Below are positions 36,006 through 44,492 of a stretch of 64,000 bases of DNA, one piece after another. The notes beneath the pieces are model-generated. The model saw only the letters and a program-made list of their open reading frames with translations, was not told the DNA's origin and did no database searches. The position numbers were made by a program, and so were the translations under genes. Source of the DNA: Viridibacillus arvi (lineage in GTDB: Bacteria > Bacillota > Bacilli > Bacillales_A > Planococcaceae); assembly GCF_001274945.1 (NCBI RefSeq), contig NZ_LILB01000001.1, positions 1,021,202-1,085,201 of the forward strand, read 5' to 3'. Each line of letters begins with the position of its first letter. The first letter of the stretch is position 1.

Positions 36006-38522
36006 ATGCAAATGGTTTTGTTAAGGTCTAAAACAACGATGCCACAAGCCTTAGATTCAGCTATTGAAAGAGAAAGATTATATGATTTACTTCGAAACGA
36101 CCGTACAAAAAAAATAACATTTGTTCGTTCACCTGCTGGGTATGGAAAAACAACCATTCTAAGTCAATGGTTTAGCCAGTTTGATAAGCCTGTTGCGTGG
36201 TTATCTATTGAAGTGGCAGATAATGATCCTATTCGTTTTTGGAAATATGTCATACATTCAGTAACAGAAATAACGAAAAACAACATAGATTTAGAACTAG
36301 CCTCCCTTTTTGCATCACAGGAGCCTTCAGCTTTCGAGTTTTTAATAGATTCTTTTTTAAATGAAATGAGCTTAGTAGAGCAAAACATATCTATTGTGAT
36401 AGATGATTATCATTTAATTGAAAATGCTACGATTCATAAAATGATGATTCAATTTATCGAATATTTGCCTAGTAATGTACAAATTTATATAACTAGCCGA
36501 TCAGATGTACCGTTTCCAATCGCTAAATGGCGTGCTAAGTCTTGGCTGAGAGAAATAGGCATGGAACAACTACGATTTACATATGAAGAAATACAACAAT
36601 TTTATGAAAAGAAAAATTGCTTGTATACAGACATTTCAATGTTGCAGCATGTTTTGAAAAAGACAGAAGGCTGGGTCACAGGGATTCAATTAACTGAACT
36701 TTCGTTGAATTCTTCCGCGATAAATGATTTCAATATAGATGCTTTGAATGGTGCACATCCATATATAGCCGATTTCTTATTGCAAGATATTCTAGCCGCA
36801 CTTTCTCCATCTATACAAGATTTTCTTATTCGAACTTCTATCTTAAAATCATTAGATCCCCTTGTTTGCAATGTACTGACAAACCGTTCAGACAGTTTGT
36901 CAATTCTATCTGAGCTTGAAAAGAAGGGACTTTTTATTGTACGTTTAAACTCCACTCCTCCTGTCTATCGATATCATCATTTGTTTGCGGAAGCTCTGCA
37001 AATTGAACTAAAAAATCGCTATTCAGAAGAATTGGTAGCATCTATTATTACAGAGGCTGCCACTCTATTACATGATAAAGGTGATACTATTTCTGCAATT
37101 GAATTGGCAATAAGTAAGCAGGACTATGAGCTTGCAGAATCATGGATAACTACCCATCTTGTTGATATTTTCACATCAGGTCAAACTTCTACTTTTATAG
37201 GTTGGGTAAAAACATTACGTATGAATCATTATCCGATTCCTTATGAAATGCTTGTTATGGATGTCATCGCCCTCATTTCTACTCTAAAATTTGAAGAAGC
37301 GGTTGAAATAATGACTGCATTAGAGCAAAAACAGGTTACAGAAAAATGGATGGATCTTGAAGAAAATTTAGGAGTAGCCAGTATTTATGAGACAGTAAAA
37401 GCTTATGCCATATTTGGAATGGGCGGGGACATTGAACAAGCTACAGAAATTGTTCAAAGACAATTGGAGAAAGGTCGTGTAGGTTCAAGATGGGACAACA
37501 TCCCTATGCAATACAATACATTCGAACATAAAATTCTACGTACGAGTATTGGTTCAAAAGGGAAATTCTGGCCATTCGAAAAATCCTACCCTTTTATCAA
37601 ATTATTTCGAGAAACTGAATTTAAAGACGATAATATGACTGCATATAGTTATGGTACATCAGCTGAGTCATTATATGAAAAAGACTTTACCGATGCAGCA
37701 TCGAGTGAGTTGAAAATTGCAATTCAATATGGTCATAAATTTCGAGATCCTGGTTTGTTCATACCTATGTACTTACTAAAAGCGCAAATATATATAAAGA
37801 ATAACAATTTAATAGCAGCACATGCTTTTTTAAAAAATTCTATGGAAACAGTAAAGGAAAAACATTGGATTAAAACATTGCGAACCAAAATCGCACATTG
37901 TTATTTACTTGAAGGAAATCTATTACAGGCTGAGCAAGAACTAAAAATGTCGAAATCAAGACAACCATTTTGGCTATTAGTAAATGCTCGATTACTAATG
38001 GTAAAATCACAGGCATCGGATGCATTATCGTCAATAATGCAAGTCAAAACGAAATCTCTACAGGAGATGCAAATTTCAACTATTATAGAGGCCACTGTAC
38101 TTGAAGCTATTTGTGAGAAAGCACTGGGTAATGATGATAGTGCAATGTTGGCATTACACGAAGCATTATTTCAAGGAGCACCTTATGAATATGTCCGAAC
38201 TTTTTTAGATGAAAAAGCGAGTATTCCTTTGTTGAAAGCCTATCTAAAAATGCGTAAAACGAAAAACGACCCTAATTGGAATACAGTACCCCTATCCTAT
38301 GTAACTAGATTATTACATGACATCCAGAGTGAAGATAGCCCATTGGATTCCCTTACACAACGGGAACAAGAAGTGTTTTCATTACTCGCAGATGGAGCGA
38401 CTAATCGTGAAATTGCCGATCGCCTTTTTCTTACTGAAGGCACTGTACGAGTTTACTTAACAACCATCTACAGTAAATTGGGCGTTAATTCTAGAGCAAA
38501 GGCTATTCTACTTAAACAGTAG
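36006..38522 (+). CDS. MalT-type LuxR regulator (STAND ATPase)
   Basis: 838 residues. Walker A is RSPAGYGKTT (41-50), Walker B is SIVIDDYHL, and a sensor-type TSRSDVPFP follows, so this is a STAND/AP-ATPase. The middle (about 330-750) is a helical TPR-like sensor domain. The C-terminal 65 residues are a LuxR HTH (LTQREQEVFSLLADGATNRE and TVRVYLTTIYSKLGV). Such proteins activate transcription on binding an inducer and ATP. AAGGAG lies eight bases before ATG 36006. It stands alone between divergent and convergent neighbours; its target is unknown. Confidence 0.9.
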   Translation: MQMVLLRSKTTMPQALDSAIERERLYDLLRNDRTKKITFVRSPAGYGKTTILSQWFSQFDKPVAWLSIEVADNDPIRFWKYVIHSVTEITKNNIDLELASLFASQEPSAFEFLIDSFLNEMSLVEQNISIVIDDYHLIENATIHKMMIQFIEYLPSNVQIYITSRSDVPFPIAKWRAKSWLREIGMEQLRFTYEEIQQFYEKKNCLYTDISMLQHVLKKTEGWVTGIQLTELSLNSSAINDFNIDALNGAHPYIADFLLQDILAALSPSIQDFLIRTSILKSLDPLVCNVLTNRSDSLSILSELEKKGLFIVRLNSTPPVYRYHHLFAEALQIELKNRYSEELVASIITEAATLLHDKGDTISAIELAISKQDYELAESWITTHLVDIFTSGQTSTFIGWVKTLRMNHYPIPYEMLVMDVIALISTLKFEEAVEIMTALEQKQVTEKWMDLEENLGVASIYETVKAYAIFGMGGDIEQATEIVQRQLEKGRVGSRWDNIPMQYNTFEHKILRTSIGSKGKFWPFEKSYPFIKLFRETEFKDDNMTAYSYGTSAESLYEKDFTDAASSELKIAIQYGHKFRDPGLFIPMYLLKAQIYIKNNNLIAAHAFLKNSMETVKEKHWIKTLRTKIAHCYLLEGNLLQAEQELKMSKSRQPFWLLVNARLLMVKSQASDALSSIMQVKTKSLQEMQISTIIEATVLEAICEKALGNDDSAMLALHEALFQGAPYEYVRTFLDEKASIPLLKAYLKMRKTKNDPNWNTVPLSYVTRLLHDIQSEDSPLDSLTQREQEVFSLLADGATNREIADRLFLTEGTVRVYLTTIYSKLGVNSRAKAILLKQ

Positions 38523-38557
38523 TGAAAGCCGATAAAACTATATAGAACTAATTCAAG

Positions 38558-38589
38558 GCTAGCAAATCACTTGAGATTGCTAGCTTTTT
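38558..38589 (+). terminator. Terminator of the MalT-like gene
   Basis: GCTAGCAAATC and GATTGCTAGC form a 10-bp stem with a short loop and T5 tail. Confidence 0.85.
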
Positions 38590-38628
38590 GATGATGAATC
38601 GCCCTCTATTTCGCGTTTAATTACCGCT

Positions 38629-39483
38629 TCATCTAACAAACTTTAGAAGCGTATCTTTCCTAATAATATTGTCTTTAAATCTCCTACTCACTATGTTTCC
38701 CATATCTATATTGTTTTTTTCTACAAGGAATGTGACAAACATATTCAAATCTTCTATTTTCCTAATCAATGTTGCTATAAGTAACATTCCTCCAAGTCTT
38801 GTAGTTGCTGATTTTCTTACGTAGATATTTTTACAAAGTAACATATTACTAGCAACTTTTTCACAAATAATCCATCCAGCTAAATCTTCTTTGTCATATA
38901 AGGCAAAACTATATTCTGGATCTATAAAATTCGAACTATTTAGAGGAGAGAATTTTGGTGGAAACCAAGGGTCATTATTTAAAATAATTTGATTGATATC
39001 ATCTTCATGTGTGGTAGACCAACGTACAACTTTTAGATTATCTGACCGATTAAAGAGAGATGCCCAATCTTTGTCTTGTATTCTTTGTGTTTTGGCAACA
39101 TATTTATGGGTAATTGCCGACCTTGTATTCCATGCTCTTTGTAAAAGTATTTTTTGAACCTCTTCTACTGATTGATTAATGGTTAACGTCAAATCAGTTA
39201 TATAAAATCCCCCTACTTCTAAAAGCTCTTCTACTTTGTCCAGTAACAATTCTATAATATCTACTTCATTATTTTCGGCATTTACAACAAAGTGAAAGAT
39301 GCTTGCAACTCTTGAGCTAGTTTCTAAATTCACCAATAATAGACCGACTGGTTCAGTATGAGAAATTGCCCCTACACCCAAAATATTGTTTTCGGATTTT
39401 TCTAGTTGTTTAAAATGTGCAGGTAGCAAGAGTTTTTTAAAGCTATAAAAATTAGTATGATTCACTTCCAAAACTTCAAACAT
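38629..39483 (-). CDS. GNAT acetyltransferase next to wall-binding-repeat gene
   Basis: 284 residues. Two GNAT-like halves are seen: an N-terminal half with EPVGLLLVNLETSSRVASI and a C-terminal half with DLAGWIICEKV and LLCKNIYVRKSATTRLGGML. Neither half has a canonical R/Q-x-x-G-x-G/A loop (closest is KSATTRLGG), so activity is uncertain. ATG 39483 lies 62 bases after the stop of the wall-binding-repeat gene. The pair may form an operon, in which the acetyltransferase could modify that protein. Confidence 0.6.
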   Translation of the reverse strand: MFEVLEVNHTNFYSFKKLLLPAHFKQLEKSENNILGVGAISHTEPVGLLLVNLETSSRVASIFHFVVNAENNEVDIIELLLDKVEELLEVGGFYITDLTLTINQSVEEVQKILLQRAWNTRSAITHKYVAKTQRIQDKDWASLFNRSDNLKVVRWSTTHEDDINQIILNNDPWFPPKFSPLNSSNFIDPEYSFALYDKEDLAGWIICEKVASNMLLCKNIYVRKSATTRLGGMLLIATLIRKIEDLNMFVTFLVEKNNIDMGNIVSRRFKDNIIRKDTLLKFVR

Positions 39484-39545
39484 ATATCTTCACCTCTTCT
39501 ACTAAAAAAAAGTCCAAAATTACATAGACTTTTCACGGATGGATT

Positions 39546-40658
39546 TCAAACCAATTCATATGAATCTGTGACAGCATTGTACAACAAACTATTTGTGCTA
39601 TCTGTACGGTAATTCTGACTAGAAGCATGCTTTATATCAGGCACAGTTTTTACCTCAATACTATTCGAAGAAACATTTTGGATACCGTTTGTAGCTTCAA
39701 TAAAGTAGTAATATATAGGAATAGCGCTTCTTGGAAATACGTTATCAACATATGTTTGAATACCCGCAGAAATGTTTGCGGCAATTATTGTTGCATTAGT
39801 CAAGCTATTTACCGTATTACGTTTGACTGAGTATGTTAAGGTGCTATCAGATATACTATCCGTCCATGTAATAGTATTAATAACTCCCTTTCTATAACCG
39901 TTTACATCCCGTGAACTCCCCTTCACCTCAATCACAGGATTTATCAATTTTTTGTTAAGAGGTGTTTTTGTTCCATTACCTGTTAAAGTTTGCACACCAT
40001 TTTCAACTGTGATTATTTGACCAGCTGGTGTATTAATGGTGCCAGTTGCCATTTTCGATCCGTTATACCAATTACCTATAAATTGTATAATTCCTTTATT
40101 CAATTTCTCACCATCATATAGATTGCCTTCGAATAAAGATAGACCTGTGTTTAATTCCATACCATCGTATAGTTTATCTTCAAATACGTATAAATCAGTA
40201 TTTAACACACCATCTACAAATAATTCCCCAGTGGTTTTTCTTATTCCAGTTAACGCTAAACCTTCTTGGTACCATCTCTTATTTGCTCCTAAACCGTACC
40301 AACCAGAAGCAATCTTACCTTTTTTGTAGTATTTTCCCGAAATTTTATTTATACCTGTTAGCAGCTTGCCATCTTCATAACATTTTTCACTTTTTTTTGA
40401 ACTGTACCAGCCAATTACTTTCGCCCAAACTTTATAATAAGTACCTGTATTTAATTCATCTGATACTTTAGCGTCTTTATTAACTTTTCTTCTAAAAGCT
40501 GTTTCAAATATTGCTGTAAATTTTAAGATTAAATTACTTTTATCTCTTGGAGTATTTGCATCTTCCATAGCATTATCTGAAATAGCAATCATGCTTGTTA
40601 ATAAATTTGTTTCAAATGAAGCAAGAGGTTTAACAACATTCAAGTCATTTTTTCTCAC
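39546..40658 (-). CDS. Protein with choline-binding-like repeats and C-terminal Fn3-like domain
   Basis: About 370 residues. GTG 40658 is chosen because AGGAG lies seven bases before it; the longer frame to 40727 has no ribosome site. No signal peptide is visible. Residues about 70-220 hold some seven 20-residue repeats such as TGINKISGKYYKKGKIASGW and LNTGLSLFEGNLYDGEK, like cell-wall-binding repeats. Residues about 230-345 look like one Fn3-type beta domain (VINTITWTDS, TYSVKR, YYYFIEATNG). The repeats suggest a glycan-binding or structural role, but the missing signal means export is unproven. Confidence 0.6.
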   Translation of the reverse strand: MRKNDLNVVKPLASFETNLLTSMIAISDNAMEDANTPRDKSNLILKFTAIFETAFRRKVNKDAKVSDELNTGTYYKVWAKVIGWYSSKKSEKCYEDGKLLTGINKISGKYYKKGKIASGWYGLGANKRWYQEGLALTGIRKTTGELFVDGVLNTDLYVFEDKLYDGMELNTGLSLFEGNLYDGEKLNKGIIQFIGNWYNGSKMATGTINTPAGQIITVENGVQTLTGNGTKTPLNKKLINPVIEVKGSSRDVNGYRKGVINTITWTDSISDSTLTYSVKRNTVNSLTNATIIAANISAGIQTYVDNVFPRSAIPIYYYFIEATNGIQNVSSNSIEVKTVPDIKHASSQNYRTDSTNSLLYNAVTDSYELV

Positions 40659-40890
40659 TTTGCCACTCCTCTTTTTATTTTCATTGTTCAAATACAATCT
40701 GCTATTTCTTATTATAAAGAAATGCATTTTTTACACTATTGAGGAATGTTAATATTAACAAAGGTTTATTTTAGTGAAGGGATCATCCGATTATAGAAAA
40801 TCATATCGGCTGATGGAGCATTTATAGGGCTTTCGAGGTTTTTCAGAAACAACACTTGATGGAGAGATTTGCAGAAAACATAAAAATAAA

Positions 40891-40926
40891 GGCGACATGG
40901 CTAGAATTGAACGCCATGTCGCCTTT
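40891..40926. terminator. Bidirectional terminator
   Basis: GGCGACATGGC and GCCATGTCGCC (11 bp, 10-base loop) are followed by five T on the plus strand and TTTATTTTT on the minus strand. It ends the 40994-41431 gene. The rest of the 335-base gap between the two minus-strand genes (40659-40993) holds no gene. Confidence 0.85.
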
Positions 40927-40993
40927 TTGTATGAAATTTTAGGAGCATTAGTTTTTCAGAGTACTAAGCACCTAGTTGGTTTTAAATAAATAA

Positions 40994-41431
40994 TTATTTA
41001 TTTAAGCTTGTCCATTTTTGTTCAAGCCATGTTTTGAATTCTTTACCTTTATGACCTTCGTATGCATCGTATACATCAAGGCGCATACGTTCAAGTTTTC
41101 CAGCGAAGTCTTCAAATGTGTGATCAGCTGGTAAGCTTTTCTTCACACGGATTAGGATTTTATCAGTACCTTTGATAATATCAAATTTTTGTACTTTAGG
41201 AGGCTCTACATTTTCACCAAATGCAATTAGTGCTTTGTAAGCAGCCTCTTGTACTTTGTATACTGTATCATTTTCCATACGGTTTTTAAGAAGATCTATT
41301 ACTTTAGGGTGTTTACAAGTGCTTAACTCATTTACTGCTGAAAGACGATCTCTCCAGCTAGACGTGTAATTCGCTTCTTTTTTTAGTTCTGCATAGTCTT
41401 CTGGTAATTCTGTTTCAAACTTTTTACTCAA
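40994..41431 (-). CDS. HEAT-repeat domain protein
   Basis: 145 residues. LSTCKHPKVIDLLKNRMEND followed by VYKVQEAAYKALIAFG is one clear HEAT-type helical pair. The C-terminal third (FEDFAGKLERMRLDVYDAYEGHKGK, then a Trp-rich end) is charged and helical. It is a conserved small Bacillus protein of unknown function, probably a protein-binding scaffold. The start is ATG 41431 with AAAGGAG upstream. Confidence 0.65.
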   Translation of the reverse strand: MSKKFETELPEDYAELKKEANYTSSWRDRLSAVNELSTCKHPKVIDLLKNRMENDTVYKVQEAAYKALIAFGENVEPPKVQKFDIIKGTDKILIRVKKSLPADHTFEDFAGKLERMRLDVYDAYEGHKGKEFKTWLEQKWTSLNK

Positions 41432-41670
41432 GTTATGTCAAACTCCTTTAAAATTATAATTGAGATGATTCAAGCTTTCTTCGACAATTGGTCTGTGGAA
41501 TATCAATTCTTCTCTATCTTACCATTATATACGAAATCGACGGCTAGCTCTTACTTATTAGAACTTTAATTTTAAAAATAGTTATTTTATCACTAAATAA
41601 GAATACAATCACGTCCTGAGGGAGTCAAATGCTGACAAAAATTGATCAGATTAAGTTCTTATATGTTCGA

Positions 41671-41859
41671 ATCGGTTAAATTATTGCTCGAGTAGGTTAA
41701 ATTACTCTCGGAATGAGTTAAATGAAGAGTCGAATAGGTTAAATGTTTCCTCCAGTAGGTTAAATGCTCCTCTCAGTAGGTTAAATGCTCCTCTCAGTAG
41801 GTTAAATTACTCTCTGAGTGCATCAAATGAAGAGCTGAGTAGATCAAATCAGAAACATC
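41671..41859. repeat. Second array of the 21-bp tandem unit, 9 copies
   Basis: Nine units of 21 bases, e.g. GTAGGTTAAATGCTCCTCTCA (twice in a row), with the same core variants (GGTTAAAT, GAGTTAAAT, GATCAAATCA) as the array at 28996-29220. It lies in the 518-base gap between the HEAT-protein gene and the serine hydrolase gene. The rest of that gap (41432-41670) holds no gene. Confidence 0.9.
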
Positions 41860-41887
41860 TTAATAATAGATTCGAGATTCTCTACAT

Positions 41888-41937
41888 TAAAATAGCCATT
41901 TTCAAGAAAATACTGCTTTTCTTGATAGTAGCTATTT
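41888..41937 (-). terminator. Terminator of the serine hydrolase gene
   Basis: AAATAGC and GCTATTT enclose an inner stem CAAGAAAA/TTTTCTTG. It lies just past the stop of the minus-strand gene and is followed by TTTTAATG on that strand. Confidence 0.65.
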
Positions 41938-41949
41938 AATCATCATGTA

Positions 41950-42945
41950 CTATCGTAAACATTCCATCACACAATTCCCAAAACCACGAACATCCTTTAA
42001 ATAATCATATCCAACTGATGAACCGAAGTTGTTAAAAGCACGTACCGCAACTATCTTATGCTCTGGAATGACTAATAAAGTAACATTTGTATAGCCAAGA
42101 ATTTGATAAGCATCATTAGATACCTCTTCACCTATTTCTGTTCGATCACATGAGGCTCCTTGGACAAACCAAAAGAAACCATTCCTTGGATAGTCCAAAG
42201 GTAAAGTATTTGGGCTTTGAACAGCTGTACAGTATTCAAATATCTCTAGAGGTATCAATTGTTTACCGTCCACTTTTACGTTAGTTAAATGTAGGGCTCC
42301 CCATCTAGCTAAATCTCTTACAGAGGCAAACATATTCATTTGGCTTCCATCTACATTGTTACTTGTATACCAATGTGGATCATTTTCTTTTCGAATCACT
42401 TCAACATGCCGTGAATCTAGCTCACCATACCAACCGATCTCTGTCAGACCCAATGGAGCTAACACTTCAGTTTCAACAATATTAGCAATCGTTCTACCTG
42501 AAGATTTCTTAATGATTTCAGACAATAAATCTACACCAATATTACGATAAGCCCAGCTTGTCCCTGCCGGAAACTCCTTTTCAAGTTCTCCATTTACTAG
42601 TCTTAACCCATGCGTATGAGTGATTAAATGGCGAATGCTAACTCCTTCTAATATTCCACTATCCATTTCAGGAAAAATTGGTGCAATCTCTTGCTCAAGT
42701 GATTGAATTACCCCCTCTTGGATTAAGTAAGCTGCAGCAAAACCGATAAATGTTTTTCGAACTGAAGCTAGATGAAATAATGTGTCCTTTTGTATAGCTC
42801 TTGCTCCAAAAGCATTACTTTGAAAACCAGTGTAAGATTCTGCAACAACTTGGCCTTCTTTCATAATCATTAAGGCAGCACCAGAAGCATCTACTTGATG
42901 AAAAGTGTTCAAAACGTTCTCCCAAACTAGTGTAAATTGATTCAT
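41950..42945 (-). CDS. Serine hydrolase of the beta-lactamase-related family
   Basis: 331 residues. The S-x-x-K motif is SVRK (Ser61, Lys64) and the Y-x-N-like motif is YRNIG. RHLITHTHGL and DLLSEIIKKSSGRTI are typical of EstB/class C-like penicillin-binding protein relatives. There is no signal peptide, so it is likely cytoplasmic, an esterase or peptidase rather than a resistance enzyme. It is preceded by a GAGGAG ribosome site; a GNAT gene lies 45 bases upstream on the same strand, possibly the same operon. Confidence 0.8.
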   Translation of the reverse strand: MNQFTLVWENVLNTFHQVDASGAALMIMKEGQVVAESYTGFQSNAFGARAIQKDTLFHLASVRKTFIGFAAAYLIQEGVIQSLEQEIAPIFPEMDSGILEGVSIRHLITHTHGLRLVNGELEKEFPAGTSWAYRNIGVDLLSEIIKKSSGRTIANIVETEVLAPLGLTEIGWYGELDSRHVEVIRKENDPHWYTSNNVDGSQMNMFASVRDLARWGALHLTNVKVDGKQLIPLEIFEYCTAVQSPNTLPLDYPRNGFFWFVQGASCDRTEIGEEVSNDAYQILGYTNVTLLVIPEHKIVAVRAFNNFGSSVGYDYLKDVRGFGNCVMECLR

Positions 42946-42990
42946 TCATGAACTCCTCCCAGACTCTCTTTATGAGCTACTTATATTTAA

Positions 42991-43437
42991 TCAAAGCTTC
43001 AAACAATACAATTCCTCACCATCAACAATGCGCCCCGTATTCTTAAAGCCTAATTTCTCATATATTTTCTTCCCACGCTTATTGTTGGGTTCAGTTGATA
43101 AGTAGATTTCGTTGCATCCTTCTAGTTTCTTCATCTCTTCTATTACAAGTAAAATTGCTTTAGGACCATAGCCTTTTCCTTGAAACTTTCGATCAATCAT
43201 TATTCTGCATAATTCAAAAAAGTTCTGCTCTTCAGAGAAACCATACATAGTAAAACCAATTAATTGGTCTTCCACTTCAATTGCCTTTGTAATCCATGTT
43301 TTTTCGAATAGTGCTTGCACAATTGATAATGCATTTGATGCGACGAATTCTTCGCATATTGTTGGCATACTTTCTTTATTTGTTGTTAAATAAATAACTT
43401 TCAGCCAATTTGATTTATCTATTTCTATTAGTTTCAT
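42991..43437 (-). CDS. GNAT N-acetyltransferase
   Basis: 148 residues, a single GNAT domain: FFELCRIMIDRKFQGKGYGP (acetyl-CoA loop with QGKGYG) and EPNNKRGKKIYEKLGFKNTG. It resembles spermine/spermidine or diamine acetyltransferases (BltD/PaiA-like). The substrate is inferred only by family resemblance. The start is ATG 43437 with GGGGGA upstream. Confidence 0.85.
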   Translation of the reverse strand: MKLIEIDKSNWLKVIYLTTNKESMPTICEEFVASNALSIVQALFEKTWITKAIEVEDQLIGFTMYGFSEEQNFFELCRIMIDRKFQGKGYGPKAILLVIEEMKKLEGCNEIYLSTEPNNKRGKKIYEKLGFKNTGRIVDGEELYCLKL

Positions 43438-43613
43438 ATTTCCCCCGCCTTTATTTGTAATTTGAATTATTTATAATCTATTCTATAAAATTGTAGATGT
43501 ATTAATTCTTCAAGTAACACCATTAATTTCAACATACCCCTATTTTTAACTCCACTTTCTAATTATTATATAAATACGTACCCAAGCAAAGTCAATCTAT
43601 AAAAACACTTCTA

Positions 43614-43636
43614 TTGTGACAAAAATGTAAGTTACA
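43614..43636 (+). promoter_or_regulatory. Possible BceR-type binding site
   Basis: TGTGACAAAAATGTAAG lies 90-110 bases before the ABC ATPase start. It resembles the inverted-repeat pattern (TnAC..TGTnA) recognised by BceR-like regulators in front of bceAB-type operons. The matching regulator gene is at 47747-48427. Recognition here is by resemblance only. Confidence 0.45.
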
Positions 43637-43724
43637 GGAACTACTTGTTTGGAAAATCGATGGAGAAACCTTAAATTTCAACGTATTGTTAAAGTACAAA
43701 CTAACTCTTGAAAGGAGTTTTAAT

Positions 43725-44492
43725 ATGGATGCCATTTTAAAAGGAAATTCGATACATAAAGTTTTTGGAGCAAAAAACAACATATATACAGCTCTACATC
43801 ATGTAGATGTAACGATTAACAAAGGGGAATTCGTTGGCATTATGGGACCATCCGGAGCTGGTAAAACTACACTGCTGAATATCCTTTCAACAATTGATAA
43901 ACCAACGTCAGGCAGTATTGTCATTGGGGGTGAATCAGTAGACTCAATGAAGGAAAAGGATTTAGCTAAATTCCGAAGAAAGCATTTGGGTTTTATCTTT
44001 CAAGACTATAATTTGCTAGATTCCTTAACGATACAAGAAAATATTCTACTACCACTTTCTCTAGCTAATTGGCCAGCTCAGAAGATGGAAGTTAAAGTTT
44101 TAGAAATTGCTAACATACTCGGAATTGAAACTATCTTAAACTCTTACCCCTACCAAGTTTCTGGGGGACAAAAACAACGAGCAGCTGTTGCAAGAGCAAT
44201 TATTACAAATCCTAGTATAGTGTTAGCAGACGAGCCTACTGGAGCTTTAGACTCTAAATCATCAACAGATCTTCTTAATACATTCGGCGTATTGAACAAA
44301 AATTACGGTTCGACTATCTTAATGGTCACACATGATGCTTTTGCTGCTAGTTATTGTAACCGAGTATTATTTATGAAAGATGGACGCCTTTTCACAGAAA
44401 TTGTACGCGGAGACAAAGACAGAAAAGAATTCCTTAACCTATTATTAAATACGCTTTCTACTATAGGGGGTGGGACCTATGAACATGTTTAG
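43725..44492 (+). CDS. BceA-like ABC transporter ATPase
   Basis: 255 residues. Walker A is GPSGAGKTTL, the Q-loop FIFQDYNLLDSL, the signature VSGGQKQRAAVARAI and Walker B SIVLADEPTGALDSKS. This is the LolD/BceA class of ATPases acting with a large permease. AAAGGAG precedes ATG 43725. The stop overlaps the permease start by 14 bases, so translation is coupled. Such pairs detoxify peptide antibiotics acting on lipid II cycle intermediates. Confidence 0.92.
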   Translation: MDAILKGNSIHKVFGAKNNIYTALHHVDVTINKGEFVGIMGPSGAGKTTLLNILSTIDKPTSGSIVIGGESVDSMKEKDLAKFRRKHLGFIFQDYNLLDSLTIQENILLPLSLANWPAQKMEVKVLEIANILGIETILNSYPYQVSGGQKQRAAVARAIITNPSIVLADEPTGALDSKSSTDLLNTFGVLNKNYGSTILMVTHDAFAASYCNRVLFMKDGRLFTEIVRGDKDRKEFLNLLLNTLSTIGGGTYEHV

